Assembly (NCBI GenBank): GCA_021732285.1
Contig: JAKFVH010000040.1
Location: 1-61,167, forward strand
DNA: 61,167 bases
Direction: 5' to 3'
Source: Reyranella sp.
GTDB lineage: Bacteria > Pseudomonadota > Alphaproteobacteria > Reyranellales > Reyranellaceae
The notes under the pieces are model-generated. The model ran no database searches. It had not been told where the DNA came from and saw nothing but the letters and a program-made list of their open reading frames with translations. A program made the translations under genes and the position numbers. This document shows, in pieces, positions 1-8,176 of this stretch. How positions within the stretch are numbered: the first letter of the stretch is position 1; each line of letters opens with the position of its first letter.

Positions 1-26
1 GCGACGGGCGTTGCCCCCTCACCCGT

Positions 27-50
27 CCTCTCCCCCTAGCGGGGGAGAGG
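27..50. repeat. short GC-rich palindrome
   Basis: Arms CCTCTCCCCC and GGGGGAGAGG pair perfectly across a 4-nt loop (TAGC). It lies just past the stop codon of the leftmost minus-strand gene, so it may act as its transcription terminator or be an extragenic palindromic repeat. No T-run follows it on the minus strand. Confidence 0.5.
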
Positions 51-67
51 AGCATGACGCTTGATCT

Positions 68-1645
68 TCACTTCTTCTCAATATTCCACATAACCGGCAC
101 CGGCGCCTTGAGCCAGCCGGTCACATTGGCGCGGCGGGCGCCCGGGCCGTACCACTGGCCGAGCCAGCCGAACTGTCCGGTTTCCATGGCGCGCACCTGG
201 ATGGAAGCGGCCAGCGCCTTGGCCTTGGCCGGGTCGGTCTCGCGGGCATAGGAGTCGCGCAGCTTCTCCATCTCCGGATCGTTCGGCCAGCCGAACCACG
301 CCTTGTCGCCGTTGGCGGCGAAATAGGCGTTGGAGATCGGGTTGAGCGCATCCGCCGACACCGAGAAGGTGTGGAAGACGTTCCAGCCGCCCTGGTTGGC
401 GGGGTCCTTCTTGGTGCGGCGCGTGACCAGCGTCTGCCAGTCCATCGACTGCATGTCGACCTTGAAGCCGCCCTGCTCGAGCAGCGCCTTGGTGACCGGC
501 GCCATGTTGGTCAGCACCGGCAAGGTCGTCGACTGCATCAGCACGACCGGCGTGCCGTCGTAGCCCGCCTCCTTGAGGAGCGCCTTGGACTTCTCGAAGT
601 CGGGCTTGATCAGCATGCCCAGGGTGTTGTCCGAGGCATTGGGCGTGCCGCAGATGAAGGCGGCCGGGCAGACCTTGTAGTATTCGGGATCGCCGATCGT
701 CGCCTTGAGATAGTCCTCCTGGCGCATCGCATGCAGGGCGGCCAGGCGGACCTTGGGGTTGTCGAACGGCTTCACCAACCAGTTGAAGCGGATGACGAAG
801 ACCTGGCCCAGGGGATTCCAGTTCTCCAGCGCCACGTTCTTTTCGGCCTTGAGCACTGGCAACAGATCGTGCGGCGGCTGCTCGACGAGGTCGATCTCGC
901 CGGCGATCAGCGCATTCACCTGCTGCTGGACGTCCGGCATCTCGATGATTTCCACCTGGTCGACCTTGGCGACCTTGCCGCCGGCCAAGCCCGAGGGCGC
1001 ATCGGCGCGCGGCTTGTACTTGGGGTTCTTCAGGTAGACGTGCTTCTCGCCGGGCTTGGACTGGTCCTTCTGGTAGATGAAGGGGCCCGAGCCAACCTGG
1101 CTGTCGATCTGCTTGAAGGCGTCGGTCTCGGCGACCGCCTTGGGCATCATGAAGGGCACGTTGGACGAGGGCTTGCCGAGCGAGTCGAGCACCAGGCCGT
1201 ACGGCTCCTTCAGGATGATCTGGAAGGTCTTGGCGTCGACCGCCTTGTACTCCTTGATGAAGTCCATGAACTTGATGCCCATGGTGTCGCGCTTGCCCCA
1301 GCGCTGGATGGAGGCGATGCAGTCCTCGGACGTGACGGGCTTGCCGTCGTGCCACTCGAGACCGTCGCGCAGGGTGAAGGTCCACACCGTCTTGTCGGGC
1401 GACACTTCGTACTTGTCGACCATCTGCGGCTTGATCGCGTTGCTCTCGTCCATCGCGAACAGCGTGTCGTAGATCAGATAGCCGTGGTTGCGCGTGACGT
1501 AGGCCGTGGTCCAGATCGGATCGAGGATCGTCAAGTTGCCGTTCTGCACGAAACGCAGAACCTTGCTCTGGGCAAGCGCCGAGCCAGCACTTGCCAGGAC
1601 GGCACCGGCGGCCAACGCCGCGAGAGTGCGCCGCATCATCTTCAT
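68..1645 (-). CDS. ABC transporter substrate-binding protein, family 5 (peptide/opine type), copy 1
   Basis: This 525-residue protein is an extracytoplasmic solute-binding protein of the dipeptide/oligopeptide class (SBP_bac_5). It has a Sec signal peptide (residues 1-26, ending SALAQ). The mature start carries the family-typical LDPIWTTAYVTRNHGYLIYD segment, followed by the WTFTLRDGLEWHDGKPV motif. The start is supported by GGAGGGG five bases upstream. A close paralogue lies directly upstream on the same strand, and the two proteins share long near-identical stretches. Cognate permease and ATPase genes are not in the window and would have to lie beyond its left edge or elsewhere. The substrate cannot be read from the sequence; di/oligopeptides, opines, nickel or glutathione are all possible for the family. 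Confidence 0.88.
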   Translation of the reverse strand: MKMMRRTLAALAAGAVLASAGSALAQSKVLRFVQNGNLTILDPIWTTAYVTRNHGYLIYDTLFAMDESNAIKPQMVDKYEVSPDKTVWTFTLRDGLEWHDGKPVTSEDCIASIQRWGKRDTMGIKFMDFIKEYKAVDAKTFQIILKEPYGLVLDSLGKPSSNVPFMMPKAVAETDAFKQIDSQVGSGPFIYQKDQSKPGEKHVYLKNPKYKPRADAPSGLAGGKVAKVDQVEIIEMPDVQQQVNALIAGEIDLVEQPPHDLLPVLKAEKNVALENWNPLGQVFVIRFNWLVKPFDNPKVRLAALHAMRQEDYLKATIGDPEYYKVCPAAFICGTPNASDNTLGMLIKPDFEKSKALLKEAGYDGTPVVLMQSTTLPVLTNMAPVTKALLEQGGFKVDMQSMDWQTLVTRRTKKDPANQGGWNVFHTFSVSADALNPISNAYFAANGDKAWFGWPNDPEMEKLRDSYARETDPAKAKALAASIQVRAMETGQFGWLGQWYGPGARRANVTGWLKAPVPVMWNIEKK

Positions 1646-1675
1646 AAAAGCCCCTCCAGTTGTCTCAAATGACGA

Positions 1676-1704
1676 GGGAGACCGGATTCCCCTTCCGGCC
1701 TCCC
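1676..1704 (-). terminator. hairpin between the two binding-protein genes
   Basis: Arms GGGAGACCGGA and TCCGGCCTCCC pair with one wobble around a 7-nt loop, 14 nt past the stop of the upstream paralogue. There is no clear T-run. It may be a weak terminator or a 3'-end stabilising hairpin that sets unequal expression of the two genes. Confidence 0.45.
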
Positions 1705-1717
1705 CCGGTACGCCTTT

Positions 1718-3304
1718 TTACTTCTTCGAAACGTTCCAGAACACCGTCACCGGCGCCACGACGTTGCCGTCGACGGTGCTGCGAACGGCGAACGGCTGAT
1801 ACCACTGTCCGAGATGAACGTGCGTCGGATACTCGGTCACGCGCACCTGCACAGCCTCTACGATGGCCTTCTGCTTGGCCGGATCGGTCTCCTTGGCGTA
1901 GTCGTCGCGCAGCTTCTGGATCTTGTCGTCGCACGGCCAGCCGAACATCGCCTTGTCGCAGCCGGCGTTGAAGAAGCCGGCCATCACCGGATTGAGGATG
2001 TCGGCTGCGACCCACGAGGTCAGGAAGGCGCTCCAGCCGCCCTTGTCGAGCGGGTCCTTCTTGGCGCGGCGGCTGACCAGCGTCTGCCAGTCCATCGACT
2101 GCATGTCGACTTTGAAGCCGCCCTTCTCCATCAGGTTCTTGGCGACCGGGGCGAGGTTGGTGAGCACGGCAAGGTCGGTCGACTGCATCAGCACGATCGG
2201 CGTGCCGTCGTAGCCCGCTTCCTTCAGGAGCGCCTTCGACTTCTCGAAGTTGGAGGCGAGCTTGTCCTCCCAGCCCTTGGTCGATTCGAGCGGCGTGCCG
2301 CAGACGAACATCGCCTTGCATTCCTTGTACCACTTGGGATCGCCGATCACGGCGTCAAGGAAGTCCTTCTGGTTGAAGGCGTAGAGCACGGCCTGGCGCA
2401 CCTTCTCGTTGTCGAACGGCTTGTGCAGCACGTTGAAGCGGAAGGTGTACTGGTTGCCGAGCGGGTTGGCGTTGACCAGCTTGACGTTCTTGTCCTTGAC
2501 CAGCACCGGCAAGAGATCGTGCGGCGGCGATTCGATCATGTCGATCTCGCCGTTCAGCAGCGCGTTGACGGTGGTCTGGTGATCGCCCAGCACCTTCCAT
2601 TCGACGCGGTCGAGCTTGACCACCTTGCCGCCGGACATGCCCGAGGCGGGCTCGCTGCGCGGCTTGTACTTCGGGTTCTTGACGTAGACCGTCTTCTCGC
2701 CCGGCTTCCACTCATCGCGCTTGAAGATGAACGGGCCGGAGCCGATCACGTCCTCGGCCTTGATCTGCGTGTTGGGATCGGTCGCCGCGACGCGCTCGGG
2801 CATCATGAAGGGCACGTTCGACGAGGGCTTGCCGAGCGACTGCAGCACCAGGCCGTACGGCTCCTTCAGCACCAGCGTGAAGGTCTTGTCGTTCACCGCT
2901 TTCATGTCGCCGACGCGGGCCATCAGCGATTGGCCCATCGAATCCTTGGCGCCCCAACGCTTGATCGAGGCGATGCAGTCAGCCGCCGTGACCGGCTTGC
3001 CGTCATGCCATTCGAGGCCGTCGCGCAGGGTGAAAGTGTAGGTGAGGTTGTCGGCCGAGACGTCGAACTTGTCGACCATCTGCGGCTTCACTTCGAGCTT
3101 CTCGTCCATCGCAAAGAGCGTGTCCCAGACGAGGTAGCCGTGATTTCGGACGATGTAGGCGGTGGTCCAGATCGGATCGAGGATCTTCAGATCCGAATGC
3201 ATGACCACGTTGAGGGTCTGCGCGCTGGCCGGCGCTGCTCCCAGCAGCCCCGCAACGCTTGCGACGGCCGCGAATGTCGCGACCGACTTCCTGAAATCGA
3301 GCAT
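1718..3304 (-). CDS. ABC transporter substrate-binding protein, family 5, copy 2
   Basis: 528 residues, paralogous to the gene at 68-1645. The same LDPIWTTAYIVRNHGYLVWD and TFTLRDGLEWHDGKPVTAADC blocks occur at matching positions. The frame stays open further upstream, but ATG at 3304 is chosen. It starts a proper signal peptide (MLDFRKS then a hydrophobic stretch ending ASAQ), is preceded by AGGGAGACG, and avoids running into the next gene. This is a periplasmic binding component of a peptide-type ABC importer. The tandem arrangement without transporter subunits in view suggests duplication and divergence of specificity for one shared translocator; that is inference. Confidence 0.87.
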   Translation of the reverse strand: MLDFRKSVATFAAVASVAGLLGAAPASAQTLNVVMHSDLKILDPIWTTAYIVRNHGYLVWDTLFAMDEKLEVKPQMVDKFDVSADNLTYTFTLRDGLEWHDGKPVTAADCIASIKRWGAKDSMGQSLMARVGDMKAVNDKTFTLVLKEPYGLVLQSLGKPSSNVPFMMPERVAATDPNTQIKAEDVIGSGPFIFKRDEWKPGEKTVYVKNPKYKPRSEPASGMSGGKVVKLDRVEWKVLGDHQTTVNALLNGEIDMIESPPHDLLPVLVKDKNVKLVNANPLGNQYTFRFNVLHKPFDNEKVRQAVLYAFNQKDFLDAVIGDPKWYKECKAMFVCGTPLESTKGWEDKLASNFEKSKALLKEAGYDGTPIVLMQSTDLAVLTNLAPVAKNLMEKGGFKVDMQSMDWQTLVSRRAKKDPLDKGGWSAFLTSWVAADILNPVMAGFFNAGCDKAMFGWPCDDKIQKLRDDYAKETDPAKQKAIVEAVQVRVTEYPTHVHLGQWYQPFAVRSTVDGNVVAPVTVFWNVSKK

Positions 3305-3441
3305 CAGCAACCGTCTCCCTATTGTGCGGTCTTCTCTGCAAGAATCGAGCCGCTGACTAGGACAGTAGCAGTCCCGGACCCCCCTCTGACAAGACGATTC
3401 AGCTTCAGCGAACCTTACGGCCAGCTCTCTGGGCGGGTTCG

Positions 3442-4425
3442 CTATCGGGGCCGGTTGATCGCCTTTTCCAGCAGTTCGAGCACGCCTTCGGAGGCTGCCG
3501 TTGCGACAATGTCGCCGAATCCGGCCCAGGTTCCCTTGGTCGCGGCGAGGGGCACGGGATTGGACTGTTCGAGGTCGCCGACATTGCGGCCGGCCGGGTC
3601 CTTGACCAGCCACTTGATGACCAACTGGCCGCGCTTGTCGTCGATCTCCGTCAGGTTGACGTTGCCGATCACGGTGAACACGTCGGCGCCCGCGGCGTCG
3701 ACGATGACGATCTTGCTGGAGCCGAGCGCGCGGCGCATGCCGGAGTAGAGCTGGCGGTTGCCGTCGGATGGCGCACCGGTCACCGGCGCCACCATCACTT
3801 TGACGTGTGCTTCCTGCGGCTGTCCCGGATTGGTCGACGAAGGCGGCGGCGCGCCGGAGGAGGCGGCCGCCATTGCCGTCGCCGTCACCGGATCGACCGG
3901 CGTCTCCATCGGCACGCTCATGCCGGCGGCGACCTGGCCCGGCGAGCGCGCCATGAAGGTCGGCGGCTTGCCGATCAGGGTGGCGACGCGCGGTGCGGCC
4001 TGCTGGGCGATGCGCGAGACCAGCCGCTCGCTCGCCTCGCCGTAGTCCTCGGGCCGCGCCTTGGTGCGGCTGGTCTGTGGCTCCTGGGTCTTGGGCGCGC
4101 CCTCGATGCTCCAGTCGATTTGGATCTCGATGCCGGTCTCGCCTGAATCGCGCGTGCTCATGGTGCCGTTCACCTGGATCGGCGCCTCGGCCGGCTGCAC
4201 GGTGGCGATGATGCCGTAGGCCTGCAGCTCCATGGCGAGCGCGGCGGCGACGCGCTGGCCCATCTCCGGCGGCATGTTGCGCGGCGCGCCGATGGCGAGC
4301 TCGATCTTGTCGCGCCGCAGCGGGTGCACGCGTGCGTTGGAGTCATCGTGCTCGAAAGGCCTCGGCGGCGGCGCGCAGGCCGACAGCACGACGAGGCCGA
4401 GCATCAACGCAAACAGGCGCCTCAT
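3442..4425 (-). CDS. putative outer-membrane or periplasmic lipoprotein
   Basis: 327 residues beginning with a lipoprotein signal peptide: basic MRR, a hydrophobic core and the lipobox LSAC, with Cys as the lipidated residue. The rest is proline- and alanine-rich in the middle (around residues 165-205). It is flanked by two alpha/beta segments containing repeated V-T-G/A-P patterns. I recognise no named family. ATG at 4425 is preferred over ATG at 4437 because it overlaps the stop of the tiny upstream gene (ATGA). It ends the minus-strand lgt operon. Its co-expression with lgt, the enzyme that lipidates such proteins, is suggestive but may be coincidental. Confidence 0.7.
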   Translation of the reverse strand: MRRLFALMLGLVVLSACAPPPRPFEHDDSNARVHPLRRDKIELAIGAPRNMPPEMGQRVAAALAMELQAYGIIATVQPAEAPIQVNGTMSTRDSGETGIEIQIDWSIEGAPKTQEPQTSRTKARPEDYGEASERLVSRIAQQAAPRVATLIGKPPTFMARSPGQVAAGMSVPMETPVDPVTATAMAAASSGAPPPSSTNPGQPQEAHVKVMVAPVTGAPSDGNRQLYSGMRRALGSSKIVIVDAAGADVFTVIGNVNLTEIDDKRGQLVIKWLVKDPAGRNVGDLEQSNPVPLAATKGTWAGFGDIVATAASEGVLELLEKAINRPR

Positions 4426-4490
4426 AGCAGGGCACATGTCGCGATCACGCCCAGCAGGCAGCAGAACATCAGGATGATCAGGTAGGGCAC
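4422..4490 (-). CDS. 22-residue hydrophobic membrane peptide (candidate small protein)
   Basis: A GTG codon one base after the pgeF stop opens a 22-codon frame. The product starts VPYLIILMFCCLLGVI, an almost uninterrupted hydrophobic helix long enough to span a membrane. Its stop overlaps the start of the following lipoprotein as ATGA. Spacing on both sides is that of a translationally coupled gene. Evidence is positional and compositional only; no family is recognised, and it could instead be a coupling leader that feeds ribosomes to the lipoprotein. Confidence 0.45.
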   Translation of the reverse strand: MPYLIILMFCCLLGVIATCALL

Positions 4491-4491
4491 G

Positions 4492-5259
4492 TCATCCCCG
4501 AAGGGCCACGGCCGACAGGCCGCGGCCATAGTCGCGCACGCCATTGAGCGTGTTGCGGCGATAGCTGAAGAAATCGTCGGTTGCGGCCAGCGTGTCGTGA
4601 CCGGTGGCGCTCGCCGTCACACCGGCCAGGCTCAGGCGCTGCAGCAGGTAGCCCGCGAGATCGAACATGAAATGGCCGGCGCGCTTGGCCGGACGGAAGA
4701 ACGCGTCGTTGGCCTTGCCCTGCGCAAGGAACGGCGCGGGGAACTCCGGGCCGACTTCGTAGGACGCCGCACCGATGCAGGGGCCGATCGCCGCGCGCAC
4801 GCGCTCGCGACGCGCGCCGAGCTTTTCCATGGCGGCGATGGTGGTGTCGACGACCCCGCCCAGCGCACCTTTCCAGCCGGCGTGGGCGGCGCCGATCACC
4901 TGGGCCTCGGCGTCGGCGAAAAGCACCGGTGCGCAGTCGGCGGCCAGCACGCCCAGTGCGACGCCCGGCCGGTCGGTCACCAGCGCGTCGCCCTTGGGCG
5001 CGCCGGGCGAGGTCCAGCGCTGGGCGGCGACGGTCAGGACGTCAGTCGAATGGATCTGGTGGACGGTCAGAAGCTCGGTCTCACCGAGGGAGAACGCGGC
5101 GGCGGCGCGGCGGCGGTTCTCGCGCACATTGTCGGGCTGATCGCCCGAGCCATAGCCGCAGTTGAGCGAGGAGTAGAGGCCTTCGCTCACGCCGCCCTGG
5201 CGCGTGAAGAAGCGATGCTGCATGCCGTCGAGGTCGGCAAGGGTGCGCGCTTGGATCAT
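4492..5259 (-). CDS. pgeF: peptidoglycan editing factor PgeF (YfiH / laccase-domain family)
   Basis: 255 residues of the Cu-oxidase_4/YfiH family. Family marks are visible: FFTRQGGVSEGLYSSLNCG near the N-terminus, LTVHQIHSTDV, the metal-site segment LAADCAPVLFAD, IGAAHAGWKG and AAIGPCIGAASYEVGPEF. These supply the Cys and His residues of the family site. In E. coli the homologue hydrolyses mis-incorporated serine-containing UDP-MurNAc precursors; laccase activity has also been claimed for relatives. It lies 3 nt after the methyltransferase stop in the lgt operon, a common alphaproteobacterial arrangement that links it to the cell envelope. Confidence 0.9.
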   Translation of the reverse strand: MIQARTLADLDGMQHRFFTRQGGVSEGLYSSLNCGYGSGDQPDNVRENRRRAAAAFSLGETELLTVHQIHSTDVLTVAAQRWTSPGAPKGDALVTDRPGVALGVLAADCAPVLFADAEAQVIGAAHAGWKGALGGVVDTTIAAMEKLGARRERVRAAIGPCIGAASYEVGPEFPAPFLAQGKANDAFFRPAKRAGHFMFDLAGYLLQRLSLAGVTASATGHDTLAATDDFFSYRRNTLNGVRDYGRGLSAVALRG

Positions 5260-5262
5260 GTC

Positions 5263-6348
5263 TTAGTCCGAGGGGGTATCCGAAAAACCGGCCGGCGCGG
5301 CGCTTCTGTCGTCGCCCACGGCCAAAACGCGAAAGAGGGTGCCCATTTGGTCGGGCGCGATCAAGCGACCCGACGCCGCATCGATCACCGCCCGCTGGGC
5401 CTCGCTGGCGCGGGCTTTCAGGCTCTTGGCGCGCTCGGCGATGCCCAGCCGCCGCAGAAAGTCGCCCTGGCCGACCGGGCCGAAGGTCGGCCGGCCGGTG
5501 GCGCGCGCCAGAGCGGCGAAATCGACATGGGCGCTGAGGTCGGTCTCGCCCGGCCGGTCGAGGATGCCCGCGCCACGATGGCCGCGAACCGCCTGCAACG
5601 AGGCGCCGAACGCGCCGTCATGGCCGTAGTCGACGATCAGCGCCCAGCCGCCGTGGCGATCCAAACGCTCGCCGATCGCGGCGGCGAGCGCCAGCCCGGC
5701 TTCGCAGATCTCGGCTTGGGCGCCCACGGCTGCTTCGGGCAATGCCGAGGCGTAGGGCGTTACGCCGGGCGCCAGCGCCAGGCGCAGGCTGCCGTCGTCG
5801 GCCAGGCCGACCATGCGCTCGCTCCAGCCGCGCGCGGTCTTCTCGAACTGGCGCACCGGCAGGGCGTCGAAGAATTCGTTGGCGACCAACAGCAGAGGTC
5901 CCTCGGGCACGTCATCGAAGCGCGCGTGCCACGCGGGCTTATAGGCTGCGAGCGCCTGGCCCTGCAGCGCCCGCAGCGGCTCGTTGATCTCGACGAGATG
6001 GAGATCGAGGGCGGCATGGAAGCCCGGCACGCCGCGCGTGGCGCGCAGGGCATCGGCCATCAGGGTGCCGCGTCCAGGTCCCAGCTCGACCAGCCGCACG
6101 CCAGCCGGACGTCCCATCGCCAGCCAGCGCTCGGCCAGCCAGGCGCCCAAAAGCTCGCCGAATATCTGGGAGATTTCGGGCGCGGTCGTGAAATCGCCGA
6201 CAGCGCCGACGGGCAGCGCCTTGCGGTAGTAGCCCAGCCGCGGATGGCCCAGCGCCTCGGCCATGAAGTCGGCGAGCGAGATCGGGCCGGTGAGCGCGAT
6301 GCGTCGGGCGATCAGCCGGCCGAGCTCGCCCAGGGCCCTTGGGGTCAC
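5263..6348 (-). CDS. SAM-dependent methyltransferase, MidA/NDUFAF7 family
   Basis: 361 residues starting at a GTG that overlaps the lgt stop (GTGA). The frame is open far upstream, but that part is antisense-frame shadow of lgt. Visible family marks are GPISLADFMAEALGHP at the N-terminus, GDFTTAPEISQIFGELLGAW and the SAM-binding motif VRLVELGPGRGTLMADALRA. VANEFFDALPVRQFE and VDYGHDG follow. The mitochondrial relative NDUFAF7/MidA methylates an arginine in a complex I subunit; the bacterial substrate is not established. It is the middle gene of lgt-midA-pgeF. Confidence 0.88.
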   Translation of the reverse strand: MTPRALGELGRLIARRIALTGPISLADFMAEALGHPRLGYYRKALPVGAVGDFTTAPEISQIFGELLGAWLAERWLAMGRPAGVRLVELGPGRGTLMADALRATRGVPGFHAALDLHLVEINEPLRALQGQALAAYKPAWHARFDDVPEGPLLLVANEFFDALPVRQFEKTARGWSERMVGLADDGSLRLALAPGVTPYASALPEAAVGAQAEICEAGLALAAAIGERLDRHGGWALIVDYGHDGAFGASLQAVRGHRGAGILDRPGETDLSAHVDFAALARATGRPTFGPVGQGDFLRRLGIAERAKSLKARASEAQRAVIDAASGRLIAPDQMGTLFRVLAVGDDRSAAPAGFSDTPSD

Positions 6349-7151
6349 GACACGGCAGGGCGTGCGTAGGCGCGGGTGATCAGCCAGGCGCCGATGAACA
6401 GCAATGGCACCGACAGCAGCATGCCCATGGTGATTGGCCCCCACAGATAACCGAGATGCGCATCGGGCTCGCGGAACAGCTCGCCCGCGATGCGCGCGAC
6501 GCCGTAACCCGCGAAGAACACGCCGGTCAGCAGGCCCGGACGATGACGGCCGTCCGTCAGGCGCCACACCAGCATCATCACGGCGAACAGGGCGATGCCC
6601 TCGAAGAACGCCTGGTAGAGCTGGCTGGGATGGCGCGGTAGCGGGCCGCCGCGCGGGAACACCATGGCCCAGGCGACGTCGGTCGTACGGCCCCACAGCT
6701 CGCCGTTGATGAAGTTCGCCAGCCGGCCGAAGAACAGGCCGATCGGCGACACGATGGCTAAAAGGTCGCCCAGCAGGAAGGGGTCGGTCTTGTTGCGCAG
6801 CGAGAAGACGATGGTGGCGACGATGACGCCTAAAAAGCCGCCGTGGAACGACATGCCGCCTTCCCACAAGGTCAGGATGGCGAGCGGGTTCGCGAGGTAG
6901 AAGCCCGGCTTGTAGAACAGCACGTAGCCCAGCCGGCCGCCCAGGATGACGCCCAGTGCGGCCCACAGCAGGAAGTCGTCGATCTTGGCCGGCGTCATCA
7001 CCTTGGGCGACTGCTCGCACAGGCGGCGGATGACCTGCCAGCCGATGACCAGGCCCGCGATATAGGCCAGGGCATACCAGCGGATGGCGAGCGGCCCGAG
7101 CTGGACCAGCACCGGGTCGATCTCGGGATAGGGAATGACGAGGGGATTCAT
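6345..7151 (-). CDS. lgt: prolipoprotein diacylglyceryl transferase
   Basis: 268 residues. Lgt transfers diacylglycerol from phosphatidylglycerol to the lipobox cysteine of prelipoproteins at the inner membrane. Several membrane segments are visible, and the Lgt signature FGRLANFINGELWGR sits around residue 140. The HGGFLG segment precedes it, and the C-terminal half is hydrophobic with conserved glycines. ATG at 7151 (MNPLVIPYPEIDP) is the family-typical start; the open frame extending upstream has no support. It is first in an operon that also encodes a methyltransferase, PgeF, a tiny membrane peptide and, fittingly, a lipoprotein. Confidence 0.96.
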   Translation of the reverse strand: MNPLVIPYPEIDPVLVQLGPLAIRWYALAYIAGLVIGWQVIRRLCEQSPKVMTPAKIDDFLLWAALGVILGGRLGYVLFYKPGFYLANPLAILTLWEGGMSFHGGFLGVIVATIVFSLRNKTDPFLLGDLLAIVSPIGLFFGRLANFINGELWGRTTDVAWAMVFPRGGPLPRHPSQLYQAFFEGIALFAVMMLVWRLTDGRHRPGLLTGVFFAGYGVARIAGELFREPDAHLGYLWGPITMGMLLSVPLLFIGAWLITRAYARPAVS

Positions 7152-7182
7152 GGGGCGAGGGTTATAGCACCCCAGAATCGTC

Positions 7183-7211
7183 GCGGCGCCGGTCTGGGGG
7201 ACCGGCGCCGC
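7183..7211. terminator. strong 12-bp hairpin between ybjN-like gene and lgt
   Basis: Arms GCGGCGCCGGTC and GACCGGCGCCGC pair perfectly around a 5-nt loop. It lies downstream of the YbjN-family gene and upstream of lgt, both on the minus strand. It would separate the two transcription units, although no long T-run follows. Confidence 0.55.
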
Positions 7212-7289
7212 TGAGGACAATCCAACTACAGAGACTTGTTATTCGTCTTTGTTACTACCGAGAGGGGGCGTCGGAAGGTCCTTTTCCGC

Positions 7290-7799
7290 TCAGGCTTCGC
7301 CGACCGTCTCGAGGATCGAGGCGGTCAGCGCGTCGAGGGGCGTCTTGCCAGCCCACACGACGTACTGAAAGGCAGGATAGAAGCGCTCGCTCTCGCTGAT
7401 CGCCACTTCGACCAGGTCGTTGAGCTGTTCGGGCATCAGGCCCGTCGTGCCGCGCAGGGGGATGGCGTGGCGGAACATCGGCAGGCCCTCGTCGGTCCAC
7501 AGATCGAAGTGGCCGAGCCACATCTTCTCGTTGATCAGCGCCAGCAGCACATGGATGTCATTGTGGCGCTCGGTCGGGATGCGGACGTCATAGGCGCAGG
7601 TGAAGTGCAGCGCCTCGACATCCTCGCGCCAGCTGAAGAACATGCGGTAGTCGCACCAGCGGCCCGCCACTTCGACGGCGATCTCACGGTCCGATGTACG
7701 GTCGAAAGGCCAATCGTTGGCGGAGACGACCTTCTCGATCATCTCGAGCGGGTTGAGATCGACTTTTCGTCTGCTCCGCTCATGTCGCGATAACGCCAT
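7290..7799 (-). CDS. YbjN domain-containing protein
   Basis: 169 residues of the alphaproteobacterial YbjN family. Recognisable segments are MIEKVVSANDWPFDR, IAVEVAGRWCDYRMFFSW, LLALINEKMWLGHFDLW, GLPMFRHAIPLRG and SERFYPAFQYVVWAGK. ATG at 7799 (MALSRHER) matches the normal start and length of the family; the longer open frame to 7928 is rejected. YbjN proteins adopt a type III secretion chaperone-like fold and are often described as stress or motility modulators, but their molecular function is unsettled. It is divergent from the cyanate operon. Confidence 0.88.
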   Translation of the reverse strand: MALSRHERSRRKVDLNPLEMIEKVVSANDWPFDRTSDREIAVEVAGRWCDYRMFFSWREDVEALHFTCAYDVRIPTERHNDIHVLLALINEKMWLGHFDLWTDEGLPMFRHAIPLRGTTGLMPEQLNDLVEVAISESERFYPAFQYVVWAGKTPLDALTASILETVGEA

Positions 7800-8038
7800 C
7801 GAGACCCACTCCCCAACCATTTCCGCCCTGCGGCTCCGGATGAGCCATTCTTGAGGCGGTTGGCCGACATATCGTGGTGGGTACCCAACAACCCACAAGC
7901 GGTAGACTGCCATAACGGTGAGTCCCACCGCAATAAGAAATCAGGCGGAAATCGGGGAAAGAGTCAGGGATTCCATTGTTTTAATCCCCAGAGCTAAGAT
8001 TCGAATCGCAAAATTCCGCTTGTCGAATCGCGCCGGTT

Positions 8039-8055
8039 TGCCCGTATTTTAGGCA
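8039..8055 (+). promoter_or_regulatory. candidate NtrC-type enhancer site
   Basis: TGCCCGTATTTTAGGCA is a 17-bp imperfect palindrome with TGC and GCA ends separated by 11 bases, the architecture of NtrC sites. It sits about 55 bp upstream of the sigma-54-type promoter of the cyanate operon, within the range used by enhancer-binding proteins. The match is by eye, and only the outer bases fit the consensus well. Confidence 0.4.
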
Positions 8056-8107
8056 CATCGGGCATCGACCCCGTCTAATCGCCCATTTTCCGAGGGTCTG
8101 AAGCCCT

Positions 8108-8122
8108 TGGCATATGGCTTGC
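8108..8122 (+). promoter_or_regulatory. sigma-54 (-24/-12) promoter for the cyanate operon
   Basis: TGGCATATGGCTTGC matches the RpoN consensus TGGCAC-N5-TTGC in all but one base, with the GG and GC dinucleotides at the required spacing. Transcription would start around 8134, about 43 nt before the first start codon at 8177. Nitrogen-limited expression through RpoN fits a cyanate-scavenging operon. Confidence 0.65.
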
Positions 8123-8176
8123 GTTCGAAGCCTCCAATACGCGCCGACGGCGCCAACAAGGAGGAGGCTTTTAACC

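Noticed and set aside
371..1672. Long plus-strand open frame opposite the first binding protein
   Set aside because: It is antisense to a clear family-5 binding protein; its Val/Leu/Arg/Asp/His-rich composition is that of GC-skewed shadow frames.
1814..3748. 644-codon plus-strand frame
   Set aside because: Shadow of the second binding protein and the lipoprotein; no ribosome-binding site and no recognisable domain.
4597..6369. 590-codon plus-strand frame across pgeF and the methyltransferase
   Set aside because: Both opposing genes have strong family motifs; this frame has none.
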